Shown: positions 17,101 to 23,800 of the stretch, piece by piece
How the letters are laid out: each line of letters starts with the position of its first letter
Position numbering within the stretch: the first letter of the stretch is position 1
NCBI GenBank assembly: GCA_021775425.1
Contig: JAJFHX010000036.1
Location: forward strand, 27,932-91,931
DNA from: Hyphomicrobiales bacterium
GTDB lineage: Bacteria > Pseudomonadota > Alphaproteobacteria > Rhizobiales > HXMU1428-3
DNA: 64,000 bases
Direction: 5' to 3'
Notes under the pieces: generated by a model
Told to the model about the DNA's origin: nothing
The model's input: only the letters and a program-made list of their open reading frames with translations
The model's database searches: none
Position numbers and translations under genes: made by a program

Positions 17101-19904
17101 TTGGCGATCAGGAAGAAGGCTTAGAGAAGTCAGAACAACAGACAAGCATCTTCTTCATGGCCTTTGGTCAGTATTTCGATCACGGTCTTGATTTCCTCCC
17201 CAAAGGAGGTAATGGCGTGCTTGAAATCGGCACAGGGGCCGAAGCGGGCTTTGCAGACTTAACCCGCGGCTCTGTTGATGGCTTTGACGAAAACGGCGTG
17301 CCTGAACACCTCAATAAAGCCTCGCCTTTTGTTGATCAGAACCAGGCCTATGGCTCCAATGAACTGGTTGGCCAGTTCCTGCGTGAAAGCGTCAAACTGA
17401 ACCCAACGGATGATCACGGCGTCGCTGGTGCAAGATTGTTTGCCGGCATGCCTGATCCTGACAATCCAGAATTCAATCTCCTGCCAAACATGCGTGAGCT
17501 GATCATGCATCACTGGGAAATGGACACCATGTTTGTTCATGAAACTCTTCCCGGTGGTCAGATGTCATTCCGTGAATATTTCACAGATTGGCCTTATGAA
17601 GATGCAAATGCACCGGGCGGCGTGGCTGTTGGCACACTGGTTGATGAGTTTGGTGTCATCAACGAAGCCATGATCCCCTCCTTTAATGGTGACTTCATGG
17701 ACAGCGGCTATATTCTGGTTGGCGATGCCAATCCGTTTATTAATCTGCTTGACCATTATGTGGCTGGTGATTTGCGGGCAAATGAAAATGTCACGCTGAC
17801 ATCCATCCACACCATCTGGGCCAGAAACCACAACTACCATGTTGAAAAACTACTCGAAGCAGGCTTTGCCGGTAACGTGGAAGAGCTGTTCCAGGCCGCA
17901 AAAATTGTCAACGAAGTTGAATATCAGCGCGTTGTGTTTGACGAGTTCGCTGATGTTCTGCTTGGTGGCCTGAAAGGCAGTGGCAACCACGGCTTTGATG
18001 AATACAACCCCGATGTTGATGCCCGCATCTCGCATGAGTTTGCTGGTGCCGCGTACCGCTTCGGTCATTCACTGATCAGCCAGACCATTGAAATTCTGGA
18101 TGAAAATGGCAACCCGCAGGAAGTCTCTCTGGTAGATGTGTTCCTTAATCCAACCAATGATAATGAGGCGTTCACAACACCGCTGCCTCCAGGCTTTATA
18201 CCCCAGCCGGGTTATGAGCAGGTCGGTGTTGATCCGATCATCGGTGGCATACTGAACCAGCAATCAGAAGAGGTTGACTTTAACCTCGTAGATGCGGTTC
18301 GCAACGACCTGGTCGCCATTCGGGCTGATCTGTTTGCCTTTAACGTCTCTCGTGGCTGGGACCTTGGCCTTGGCACCTTGAACCAGATCCGTGCTGACCT
18401 TCTGGCATCAGATGATCCTTACGTGAAGGAAGCCGTTGACCGGGTTGGCGAAGACCTTGATCCCTATACGTCATGGGATGACTTTAAAAATCGCAACGGG
18501 CTAAGCAATGCTGTGATCGCACAGTTCATGGCCGCTTATCCTGATCTGGTCCTCAATACTCAGGAAGAAATAGATGCCTTCATGGCAGCCAATCCAAACA
18601 TCCAGCTCACTGGTGCCAATAATAATATTGTTAAAGGCATCGACAGAGTTGACTTCTGGGTCGGTGGTCTTGCTGAAGAACATGTCAACGGCGGTGTCGT
18701 TGGCTCCACCTTCTGGGTTGTGCTGCATGAGCAGTTTGACCGCTTGCAGGAAGGTGACCGCTTCTATTATCTCGATCGCGCCAAAGACTTTGACTTCTAT
18801 GACTTTGTAAAAGACGAAGGCTTTGCCGGTATCATTGAGCGTAACACAGGCCTTGAAGGCCTGCCGGAAGATATCTTTGAAGTCAGCGATGAAATTGCTG
18901 ATGCCAATGATAACAGCAATGATGATGACGACGACGATGACGATGATGATGACACCGATACATCAGATGATAATGATGATAGCGGTTCAAACTCCAATGA
19001 TGACACCGTTGACGGGGCAACTTCACTGGTAGCTCTAACCTTAACCGGTACCGAGCTTAGCGATACGCTCATCGGCCAGGGTGGCGCAGATGTTCTTGCC
19101 GGTATGGCTGGCGACGATACTCTGATTGCCGGTGACGGAGACGACACAGTCTCTGGTGGTGATGGAAATGATCAGATTGTCGGCAACGATGGCAATGACC
19201 TTCTGCTTGGCGGTGATGGTGAAGACCTTATTATCGCTGGTGATGGTAATGACACCATCTTCTCAGGAGATGATAATGATCACATCATTGCTGGTGACGG
19301 AGATGATCTGGTCAATGCCGGCGCTGGAGACGACTTTGTCGATTTAGGAGCGGGTGATGACACAGTCTTCGCAGCCCTGAATGATGGCAATGACGTTTAT
19401 ATCGGTGGCGAAGGCGCAGGTGATACGCTTGATTTCTCCTCCATCACAGCAGATGTAACAGTTGATCTCGGAAATGGCAGCTTTGGCTCAGCCGCCAGCA
19501 GCCAGACCGGAACAGACACCATCAGTGGCTTTGAAGATGCCATCGGTGGCGCTGGCAACGATACATTCATTGCTAATAATGCCCAGAATTCATTCGCCGG
19601 CGGCATTGGCGACGATATGTTCGTCTTTAACTCAGCCACAGCCGCAAATGGTGATCAGATCACAGATTTCACCTCAGGTGATAAAATTGATCTGACCGGC
19701 ATTGAAGCTGCAAACAGCTTTGGCGGTGACGGTAAATTTGACCTGTTGGGTGATGCAGCAGTGTTCACAGCGGCCGGTCAGTTAATCGTCAGGGCAGAGG
19801 GAGAAAGCTTAAGATTAGAGGGCAATGTGGATAATGATCTGGATGCAGATTTCTCAATCCTCATATCAGGTAAATCTGAGCTTGATTCATCAGACTTCAG
19901 TTAA
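8199..19904 (+). CDS. Giant RTX exoprotein with three animal-type haem peroxidase domains
   Basis: This 3901-aa protein has peroxidase domain 1 at about residues 80-890, beta-rich repeats with an ETxxWIAIEAG-like motif at about 915-1180, RTX block 1 at about 1230-1370 and RTX block 2 at about 1820-1980. Peroxidase domains 2 (about 2167-2848) and 3 (about 2881-3562) follow, each ending in an Asp/Asn-rich linker. RTX block 3 (about 3615-3735) and a type I secretion C-terminus ending LISGKSELDSSDFS complete it. Each peroxidase keeps the catalytic set of the myeloperoxidase family: Asp-His in DHGLD (D207/H208, D2280/H2281, D2994/H2995), Arg and Glu in RANEN (R455, R2479, R3193), and proximal His in RFGHS (H592, H2576, H3290). 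The domain content matches the MopA-type RTX peroxidases linked to Mn(II) oxidation. The substrate here is unproven. GGGGAG precedes the ATG. The exporter genes follow downstream. Confidence 0.95.
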   Translation: MVAFTKHDLQFILDGITVSETHASSTNTIITTINGDVWTVADLETSRQILLDLVPNSLEPIGMRTITGELNNLVIGQEDFGALGEFPRLLDPDYRDDATTGNTETPFGFGPMGPFVTNTDYANSDGDSFNGAPGPVSNGDVVDSDPRIISNLIVDQTTNNPVAVYAAGLNDGSELNGDLFFIPNVAPDEGLSAPFNSWMTLFGQFFDHGLDLVNKGGSGTVYMPLQPDDPLYVEGGFTNFMVLTRASVDPGPDGVIGTDDDVSDAVNKTSPFVDQNQTYTSHPSHQIFVREYELEDRGDGLRPYSTGALIEGAGGGMATWGEVKEQARDLLGFELTDREGLDIPLFAVDQYGEFIRGANGLPQIVMADGTLVEGNLTTPVVIDSSAGAPGTIDGAEIAPRTGFSFLLDIAHEANPIDSQTGAFLSADTDTEVGLSEPGAYDNELLDAHFIAGDGRANENIGLTAVHHVFHQEHNRLVEQTKEVLLSSLNNADLGTVGDEDGAIAALEVLNGYLEVPVTAIPTTQAQIDALIWDGDRLFQAAKFGTEMQYQHLVFEEFARKVQPLVDLFASYETSIDAKIVAEFAHTVYRFGHSMLTETVDLMDTEGNLTEVGLIEAFLNPFGFNQAVNEMGQVSEADILAQDSSIAAGAIIRGMTRQTGNEIDEFVTEALRNNLLGLPLDLAAINIARGRDTGIPTLNDARADFYAGTGDTKLKPYDDWVDFAQNMKHGGASIVNFIAAYGQHSLVLSATSVEQKRAAALAITTGVDQSGTDSLGNAYNFVAPTDRLEFLNSTGAWETAETGLNLVDFWIGGLAEAIEPFGGMLGSTFNFVFEQQLEDLQDGDRFYYLGRVAGLNFLSQLEQNSLANMIIRNTDIGDNGGDHLPGDIFSTPAFILEVDQSLQITGLPSPDVAIMESGTVMVENADGATWQTITFDQPIENAVVSMMINTLSDIDPATIRVRNITDTGFEFQIDEYDYLDGIHGTETISWVAVAAGEHVLSDGTIIKAGTVEEDAAGNSNVAFGGTETFSGAPIVLTQVSTVNEDTAILTRVQTIDANGFNLRLSEQEAGAGVNGGTHATETVGWIAIEAGDGTLLSTGLTGDGVNHNTANITHNGGFANTVFIAQMQTRDGGDPATVRGVSFDGTNASLFIEEEASADAETNHTGENVGYLVLPTGVITTPGALNADPVNDPLAPGEVNPFLDIGGNSLVIREDLDNDGDNDLLHYTGGDHVVLGGTEENDTIIGSIGDDTLWGDGGDDNLEGGDGGDIILGGDGDDVITDIGGVNNLQGQDGNDAISAGPGEALILAGAGKDFVLQGADLAETFGGLGDDFIHAGTESNILFGNEGNDWLEGGGGNNLLVGDNGDPFLNSTSGGHDVFISGQGDDDYDSEGGDDIMEGADGIQRFEGLNGFDWATYKDVDQGVSADMLLRAFDETPLPPSNVSIQDRFDSVEGLSGGRGGDILRGSNQTAVEIATINNGNNSVLRNFDLIQGLREGDFGGAFDGNTIFDAATTEWGEGDIILGGAGSDIIEGREGNDIIDGDLKLDVRLLIRDSGGAPIATAFKMLGDLYAVDANGTPLTDINGDYIPAPLGPNGEYASLNDAVFNRAVNPGNIEILREIIDESEMSDFDTAQFSDVFANYTIDLTPNAEGFIRIQHDSVAGANDGLGIDGTDLVRGIERLQFADQVINLSANNTVATGMPQIVDPVSGLPVTTPAIGQEVRATQGDIFDADGTTTSTFVYTWQMEESPGEGDWVDIIILTVSGDDAPLTGEVVTLPDEVLGLAIRVVASFQDDAGVIEQVVSLPTDLVGNSVAPTGTAGADILLGTPFDDVINGGAGNDEIFGLAGNDVLRGQADDDVIEGGLGNDIISGGGGLDELFGGDGMDTIDGNGGADLLDGGDGNDLLRGGGGADELLGGAGDDDLRGNAGADEISGGTGNDDIRGGGGNDEILWVAGDGRDTVDGGGGNADVFDITGDAAIAETFRIIAVTPPNPDPGLGPIAAGTEIIVTRNDGSGETIIAELQRIEELVINGVDVDANGGAAVGDTILVSGDFTNTSLALNTITINGTTGDDTVDITGLSSAHRIVFRTNGGQDMVVGQLRAQDVIEVAPGLTPADYDAPVYDSNTGLWTITQTGGGHSISYPGTPTSDQPMLGSSTSNTDNFEFTVDDVRELKNLVRGLPSENLDDDTAHATGIRDLEGTGNNVANPDYGSSDQPFIRLTDAHYGAYDVSIGNFSVNPIFNGLDAREISNILGDQEAGLAKSEEETNIFFMAFGQYFDHGLDFLPKGGNGVLEIGTGAEAGFADLTRGSVHGFDENGVPEHLNKASPFVDQNQAYGSNELVGQFLRESIKLSPTDDHGVAGARLFAGIPDPSNPAFNLLPSMRELIQHHWEMDTMFVHETLPGGQMSFREYFTDWPYADANAPGGVAVGTLVDEFGVINEAMIPAFNGDFMGSGYILVGDANPFINLLDHYVAGDLRANENYTLTSIHTIWARNHNYHVEKLLDAGFDGTAEELFQAAKIVNEVEYQRVVFDEFADVLLGGLKGSGQHGFDDYNPDVDARISHEFAGAAYRFGHSLISQTIEIIDENGQVKEVSLVDVFLNPTNDAEAFTAPLPPGYVPQPGYEQIGVDPVIAGITNQQSEEVDFNLVDAVRNDLVAIRADLFAFNVSRGWDLGLGTLNQIRADLLASEDPYVKEAVDRVGEDLDPYTSWEDFQERNELSDAVIAQFMAAYPDLVLNTPEEIAEFVAANPNIQLTGANNNIVKGIDRVDFWVGGLAEEHVNGGVVGSTFWVVLHEQFDRLQEGDRFYYLDRADEFDFYDFARDEGFAGIIERNTGLEGLPEDIFEVNGDGANDNDNDDDDDTDDDDNDNGNNTGEFIYTDDDVAELLNLVRGLPSENLDDDTAHATGIRDLEGTGNNVANPDFGSSDQPFIRLTDAHYGEFNSSINNFDINPIFDGLDAREISNILGDQEEGLEKSEQQTSIFFMAFGQYFDHGLDFLPKGGNGVLEIGTGAEAGFADLTRGSVDGFDENGVPEHLNKASPFVDQNQAYGSNELVGQFLRESVKLNPTDDHGVAGARLFAGMPDPDNPEFNLLPNMRELIMHHWEMDTMFVHETLPGGQMSFREYFTDWPYEDANAPGGVAVGTLVDEFGVINEAMIPSFNGDFMDSGYILVGDANPFINLLDHYVAGDLRANENVTLTSIHTIWARNHNYHVEKLLEAGFAGNVEELFQAAKIVNEVEYQRVVFDEFADVLLGGLKGSGNHGFDEYNPDVDARISHEFAGAAYRFGHSLISQTIEILDENGNPQEVSLVDVFLNPTNDNEAFTTPLPPGFIPQPGYEQVGVDPIIGGILNQQSEEVDFNLVDAVRNDLVAIRADLFAFNVSRGWDLGLGTLNQIRADLLASDDPYVKEAVDRVGEDLDPYTSWDDFKNRNGLSNAVIAQFMAAYPDLVLNTQEEIDAFMAANPNIQLTGANNNIVKGIDRVDFWVGGLAEEHVNGGVVGSTFWVVLHEQFDRLQEGDRFYYLDRAKDFDFYDFVKDEGFAGIIERNTGLEGLPEDIFEVSDEIADANDNSNDDDDDDDDDDDTDTSDDNDDSGSNSNDDTVDGATSLVALTLTGTELSDTLIGQGGADVLAGMAGDDTLIAGDGDDTVSGGDGNDQIVGNDGNDLLLGGDGEDLIIAGDGNDTIFSGDDNDHIIAGDGDDLVNAGAGDDFVDLGAGDDTVFAALNDGNDVYIGGEGAGDTLDFSSITADVTVDLGNGSFGSAASSQTGTDTISGFEDAIGGAGNDTFIANNAQNSFAGGIGDDMFVFNSATAANGDQITDFTSGDKIDLTGIEAANSFGGDGKFDLLGDAAVFTAAGQLIVRAEGESLRLEGNVDNDLDADFSILISGKSELDSSDFS
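14697..16744 (+). repeat. Intragenic duplication, copy A (peroxidase domain 2)
   Basis: This segment encoding peroxidase domain 2 is repeated at a constant offset of 2142 bases (714 codons) in domain 3, without net insertions or deletions at the points I checked. Two stretches are identical base for base: 16113-16219 (107 bases) and 16497-16600 (104 bases). Confidence 0.93.
16839..18886 (+). repeat. Intragenic duplication, copy B (peroxidase domain 3)
   Basis: This is the second copy of the duplicated peroxidase domain. The blocks 18255-18361 and 18639-18742 are identical to the corresponding parts of copy A. Other parts, such as 17450-17500, differ at both silent and replacement sites. Confidence 0.93.
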
Positions 19905-19915
19905 GGCTAAACCAA

Positions 19916-19951
19916 TGTGGCCCCTTTACAATAATTGTTAAAGGGGCCACA
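19916..19951 (+). terminator. Hairpin after the RTX peroxidase gene
   Basis: TGTGGCCCCTTT pairs with AAAGGGGCCACA around a short AT-rich loop, directly after the peroxidase stop codon. A strong T run is lacking (AATAAGCCTTTGTT follows). It may therefore let some transcription continue into the exporter genes, lowering their expression relative to the substrate. Confidence 0.65.
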
Positions 19952-20017
19952 ATAAGCCTTTGTTAAGCATACTTGGTCTGGAGATCGTTATTAGTAATTA
20001 GATCATGGGGTAATCGG

Positions 20018-21763
20018 ATGCCGAATGTTAAGAGTAAAGGCACCAATGGGGATAAAACACCAATTAATGTGATGGGTGGGATGAAGGGAATTATCTTATT
20101 CCTGTTTATCTTGTCTGGTGTTGTCAATGTGCTGGCACTGACAGGTGCCATCTATATGCTTCAAATCTATGATCGGGCATTAACCAGCCAGAGCATTCCC
20201 ACATTGCTCGCGCTTTCCTTTTTAGCCATTGGTCTCTATTTATTTCAGGGCACACTTGATGTCGTTAGGTCTCAGATTCTTGTTCGTCTGGGCGCTAAAT
20301 TTGATGAAGGCCTCGCCCCTCTCACCCATAAAGTCACCATCGACATGCCCCGTTTCGGTTTTTCACTCGCTGAAGCCAAAGAGCGCAGCCGCGATGTGGA
20401 TACAGTCCGCTCATTTATGTCCGGTCAGGGGCCGCAGGCCTTGTTTGATCTACCCTGGATGCCGCTTTATATTGCGTTCATCTATTTTCTCCATCCCCTG
20501 CTTGGCACCATCACCATCCTCGGTGCCATTGTACTGGCCACCCTCACCATCATCACAGAAATACTGACCAAAAAACACGCCCAGGAAGCGAACCAGTCTG
20601 AAGTTCATCGCGCAAATATTGCCAATGCGCACACAAACAATTCAGACATCATCAGAGCGATGGGGATTTCAGAACGAGCCGTTAAAAGATTTGAAGAAAT
20701 TAATGACAGACACCTGAAAATTCACACCAGACTAAATGACATTTCCGGCACCTTAACAGGCCTTTCCAAAGTTCTCCGCATGATGTTGCAATCAGCTGTG
20801 CTGGGCTTGGGGGCTTATCTTACAATTCAGGGGCATTTAACCGCCGGTGCAATTATCGCCGCATCAGTCGCAGCCGCAAGAGCTCTTGCCCCGGTTGATC
20901 TGGCCATCAGCCAGTGGAAAAGCCTTGTCATCGCCCGCCGCAGCTACGCCCGCCTGAAAGAAACCCTCGCCGCGATGGATGATGATACTCAAATGGTGGA
21001 ATTACCAGCCCCTGCTTCATCCGTCCAGATTGAAAATATCACAGTCGCAGCACCCGGCAGCGGGGCAGTTGTCCTTTCAGATATGAGCCTTTCCTTAAAC
21101 AGTGGACAGGCCCTTGGTCTGGTCGGTGCAACAGGCGGTGGTAAATCAACATTTGCAAAAGCCGTCACTGGTGTCTGGCCATTGGTGCGCGGTACAGTCA
21201 GATTTGACAATGCCGATATCAAACAGTGGCGCCCCGAAGAACTTGGCAGGCATATGGGCTATCTGCCGCAGGATGTCTCACTGATGGATGGCACAATTTC
21301 AGAAAATATCTGCCGGTTTGACCCTGAACCATCGAGTGAAAAAATTATCGCAGCCGCAAAAGCCGCTGGCGTGCATGAGCTTATCGTCAGATTGCCAAAT
21401 GGCTATCAGACCGAACTCGGTCCAAATGGCATGTCACTTTCAGGCGGCCAGAGGCAGCGCATTGGTCTTGCCCGCGCGCTTTATGATGAACCGTTTTTAA
21501 TTGTCCTTGATGAGCCAAATTCCAACCTTGATCTGGAAGGCGATCAGGCCCTCACCAATGCAATTAATTCGGTCAAACAAAGAGGTGGCATTGTCATTGT
21601 GATCGCCCACCGCCCAAGCGCGATATCCGCCTGTGACACGGTTGGAATTATCAAACAGGGTCAGCTGGTAGCCCTTGGTCCGAAAGATGAGATTTTAGAA
21701 GATTTAACCCGCCAGAGTTTGAAGCCGGTCGCCAAATCAGAACCGCAAAAACAGGCAGGTTAA
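20018..21763 (+). CDS. Type I secretion system permease/ATPase (PrtD type)
   Basis: This 581-aa inner-membrane ABC exporter drives one-step secretion of RTX proteins. The N-terminal half has about six membrane helices starting near GIILFLFILSGVVNVLALTG. The C-terminal ATPase has Walker A GATGGGKST (K376), signature LSGGQ (474-478) and Walker B IVLDEP with D498/E499. The C39-like peptidase domain of HlyB is absent, as in PrtD-type exporters of proteases and large RTX proteins. The ATG at 20018 is preferred. An upstream start at 19973 would add residues unlike the family. Its likely substrates are the RTX peroxidase upstream and the RTX protein downstream. The TolC-like outer-membrane partner is not in this window. 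Confidence 0.95.
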   Translation: MPNVKSKGTNGDKTPINVMGGMKGIILFLFILSGVVNVLALTGAIYMLQIYDRALTSQSIPTLLALSFLAIGLYLFQGTLDVVRSQILVRLGAKFDEGLAPLTHKVTIDMPRFGFSLAEAKERSRDVDTVRSFMSGQGPQALFDLPWMPLYIAFIYFLHPLLGTITILGAIVLATLTIITEILTKKHAQEANQSEVHRANIANAHTNNSDIIRAMGISERAVKRFEEINDRHLKIHTRLNDISGTLTGLSKVLRMMLQSAVLGLGAYLTIQGHLTAGAIIAASVAAARALAPVDLAISQWKSLVIARRSYARLKETLAAMDDDTQMVELPAPASSVQIENITVAAPGSGAVVLSDMSLSLNSGQALGLVGATGGGKSTFAKAVTGVWPLVRGTVRFDNADIKQWRPEELGRHMGYLPQDVSLMDGTISENICRFDPEPSSEKIIAAAKAAGVHELIVRLPNGYQTELGPNGMSLSGGQRQRIGLARALYDEPFLIVLDEPNSNLDLEGDQALTNAINSVKQRGGIVIVIAHRPSAISACDTVGIIKQGQLVALGPKDEILEDLTRQSLKPVAKSEPQKQAG

Positions 21764-21810
21764 TAAAGCCAGCAATAAAGATTATTAACAGTAAGAACAG
21801 GTCGTAAGCC

Positions 21811-23760
21811 ATGAGGCAGATTGAAACCATCAGAGAGGATCAGATTGGCCCCGATGGTAAGCCTTTGCGTAAATATGAATTTATTGACGGGCAAACTGGC
21901 GCGACAGGTCTGAAATTCGCGATAGGTCTTGTAATTGTCAATGTCGTTCTTGTCTTTAAAGACTTGTTTTTTTCGGCTTCTAAAGCGGATGATAAAAATA
22001 ATCTGAATAACGGAAACGATGAACAACAACAAAAAGAAATCATCACCCAAAAAGCGGCAGCCCTGCCAGAACTGGTTCAGGAAACAGAGACAAAAGAAAA
22101 GAATGAAGTGCCGTCAGACGTTACCAGTTCCGGTTCTTCCAAACGCTACTTTGCCGGTAAAACTGAAAGCCTGTTTGATGAAGCTCCAAAAAATTCAGGC
22201 ACGGCCTATAGTTTTGAGCAGAAATTAAATACAGGCTCTCACGCAACCAGCAACCCGTTTGAAAACGTCATTCAATTCCCCGGTGTTTTCCGCGTCACCC
22301 CGCTTAATTCTGGCCCGGATTTAGGAGGAGGAGCCGGATCATCAGGCCCTGTCAATCAGAACAACAACTCTGAAGATGATGATACGACCAGCGATGACAC
22401 AGCCGAGCGCAACAGACTGCCCATGCTGAACGGCGCGGTTGTCTTTTCATCGCTCTACGTGAACCAGTCAATCATTTTGGCTGAAGCTGATTTTCTCCGC
22501 GGGGCCTATGATCTGGATGAAGACGCCCTTGCGATCAATAATCTGATCGCCAGTAGAGGGACAATCGAAGAGCTTGAAGACGGAAAATGGCAATTTATCC
22601 CGGACCCTTATGATCTGACAGACATCACGTTTCATTATGAAATCTCAGACGGAACAGGCGCAGTCCAGCAGATTGCTCATCTGTCATACACAGAACTGCC
22701 CGGCGGGGATTTTGTCGGCACTGAAGAAAATGACGTCATCGTCGGCAGTGGAGGCAGAGATAAAATTGAAGGCCTGAGCGGTAATGATACCATCCTCTCA
22801 CGAGAAGCAGCCGACCTTATTGACGCTGGCCCGGGGGATGATCGCATAGTCGCCGGAGAGGGTGATGATGTCATATACGCTGGCTTGGGCAATGATGTTG
22901 TATTTGGCGGCACGGGTAACGATCTGATTTTTGGCGGCGCAGGTGATGACGTCCTGATGGGGGAAGAGGGCGATGATGAGATTTTTGGTGATGCGGGCAA
23001 TGATCAGATCTTCGGTGGCATAGGAAATGATAAAGCGCTTGGCGGCCTGGATAATGATAAACTTGAAGGCAATGAGGGCAACGATTTTCTCGATGGAGAA
23101 CAGGGCGCCGATGAAATTTCAGGCGGCAGCGGAAATGACATTCTGATCGGTGGCACAGGTGATGACAATGTCAAAGGTGATAGCGGAGATGATCTCTTCA
23201 TAGCTCTCAGCAATGATGGAGATGACCATTATGATGGCGGCGACGATGTCGACACTTTAGACCTGAGCGCCATAACATCAGATACTGACATTAACCTGGC
23301 GACTGGCACCGCAAGCGGTGCGGAAATTGGCACAGATGAAGTGCTTAATTTTGAAAATGTCGTGGCTGGTCGTGGCAATGATACAATCACCGCCAATGAA
23401 AACGTCAATTCCCTTTGGGGTAATTTCGGTGAGGACATTTTTGTGTTTCTCTCTGGCAATAACAGCGGCAAGGGAAGTGGGCATAGAGATCGTATTGAAG
23501 ATTTTGAAGTAGGTGACAAAATCGATATTTCACTGATGGATGGAAATCAGGGTGAAGACGGATTGCAAAGATTGAGCTTCAAATATGATCAGGCCGAATT
23601 CGATGGCGTCGGCCAGGTGCTCTATAAATATGAGAATAATGACACAACTGAATTCACTCTGCTGCGTTTTAAATATGATGAAGATGATCTCGACGAAGCC
23701 GATTTTGAAATAGAAATCACCGGCAGACATGTCTTTACAGAAGACAACCTCATCACCTGA
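21811..23760 (+). CDS. RTX protein with N-terminal membrane segment, inside the exporter operon
   Basis: This 649-aa protein begins with a charged stretch, then a hydrophobic segment (about residues 34-55, LKFAIGLVIVNVVLVF), and a long Gln/Asn/Ser/Asp-rich low-complexity region. A cadherin-like module follows at about 205-290 (DEDALAINNLI, ITFHYEISDG). Nonapeptide RTX calcium-binding repeats occupy about 300-475. The C-terminal domain ends in DFEIEITGRHVF-like sequence typical of type I substrates. It sits between the ABC permease/ATPase and the HlyD adaptor, 48 and 41 bases from its neighbours, so it is surely co-transcribed with them. An N-terminal membrane anchor is unusual for a secreted RTX protein. 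It may be a cell-anchored or secretion-retained component rather than a free exoprotein. No enzyme domain is visible. Confidence 0.85.
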   Translation: MRQIETIREDQIGPDGKPLRKYEFIDGQTGATGLKFAIGLVIVNVVLVFKDLFFSASKADDKNNLNNGNDEQQQKEIITQKAAALPELVQETETKEKNEVPSDVTSSGSSKRYFAGKTESLFDEAPKNSGTAYSFEQKLNTGSHATSNPFENVIQFPGVFRVTPLNSGPDLGGGAGSSGPVNQNNNSEDDDTTSDDTAERNRLPMLNGAVVFSSLYVNQSIILAEADFLRGAYDLDEDALAINNLIASRGTIEELEDGKWQFIPDPYDLTDITFHYEISDGTGAVQQIAHLSYTELPGGDFVGTEENDVIVGSGGRDKIEGLSGNDTILSREAADLIDAGPGDDRIVAGEGDDVIYAGLGNDVVFGGTGNDLIFGGAGDDVLMGEEGDDEIFGDAGNDQIFGGIGNDKALGGLDNDKLEGNEGNDFLDGEQGADEISGGSGNDILIGGTGDDNVKGDSGDDLFIALSNDGDDHYDGGDDVDTLDLSAITSDTDINLATGTASGAEIGTDEVLNFENVVAGRGNDTITANENVNSLWGNFGEDIFVFLSGNNSGKGSGHRDRIEDFEVGDKIDISLMDGNQGEDGLQRLSFKYDQAEFDGVGQVLYKYENNDTTEFTLLRFKYDEDDLDEADFEIEITGRHVFTEDNLIT

Positions 23761-23800
23761 ATACGGAAAATAATAGTACAACCTAAAGGTCACTTAAATA

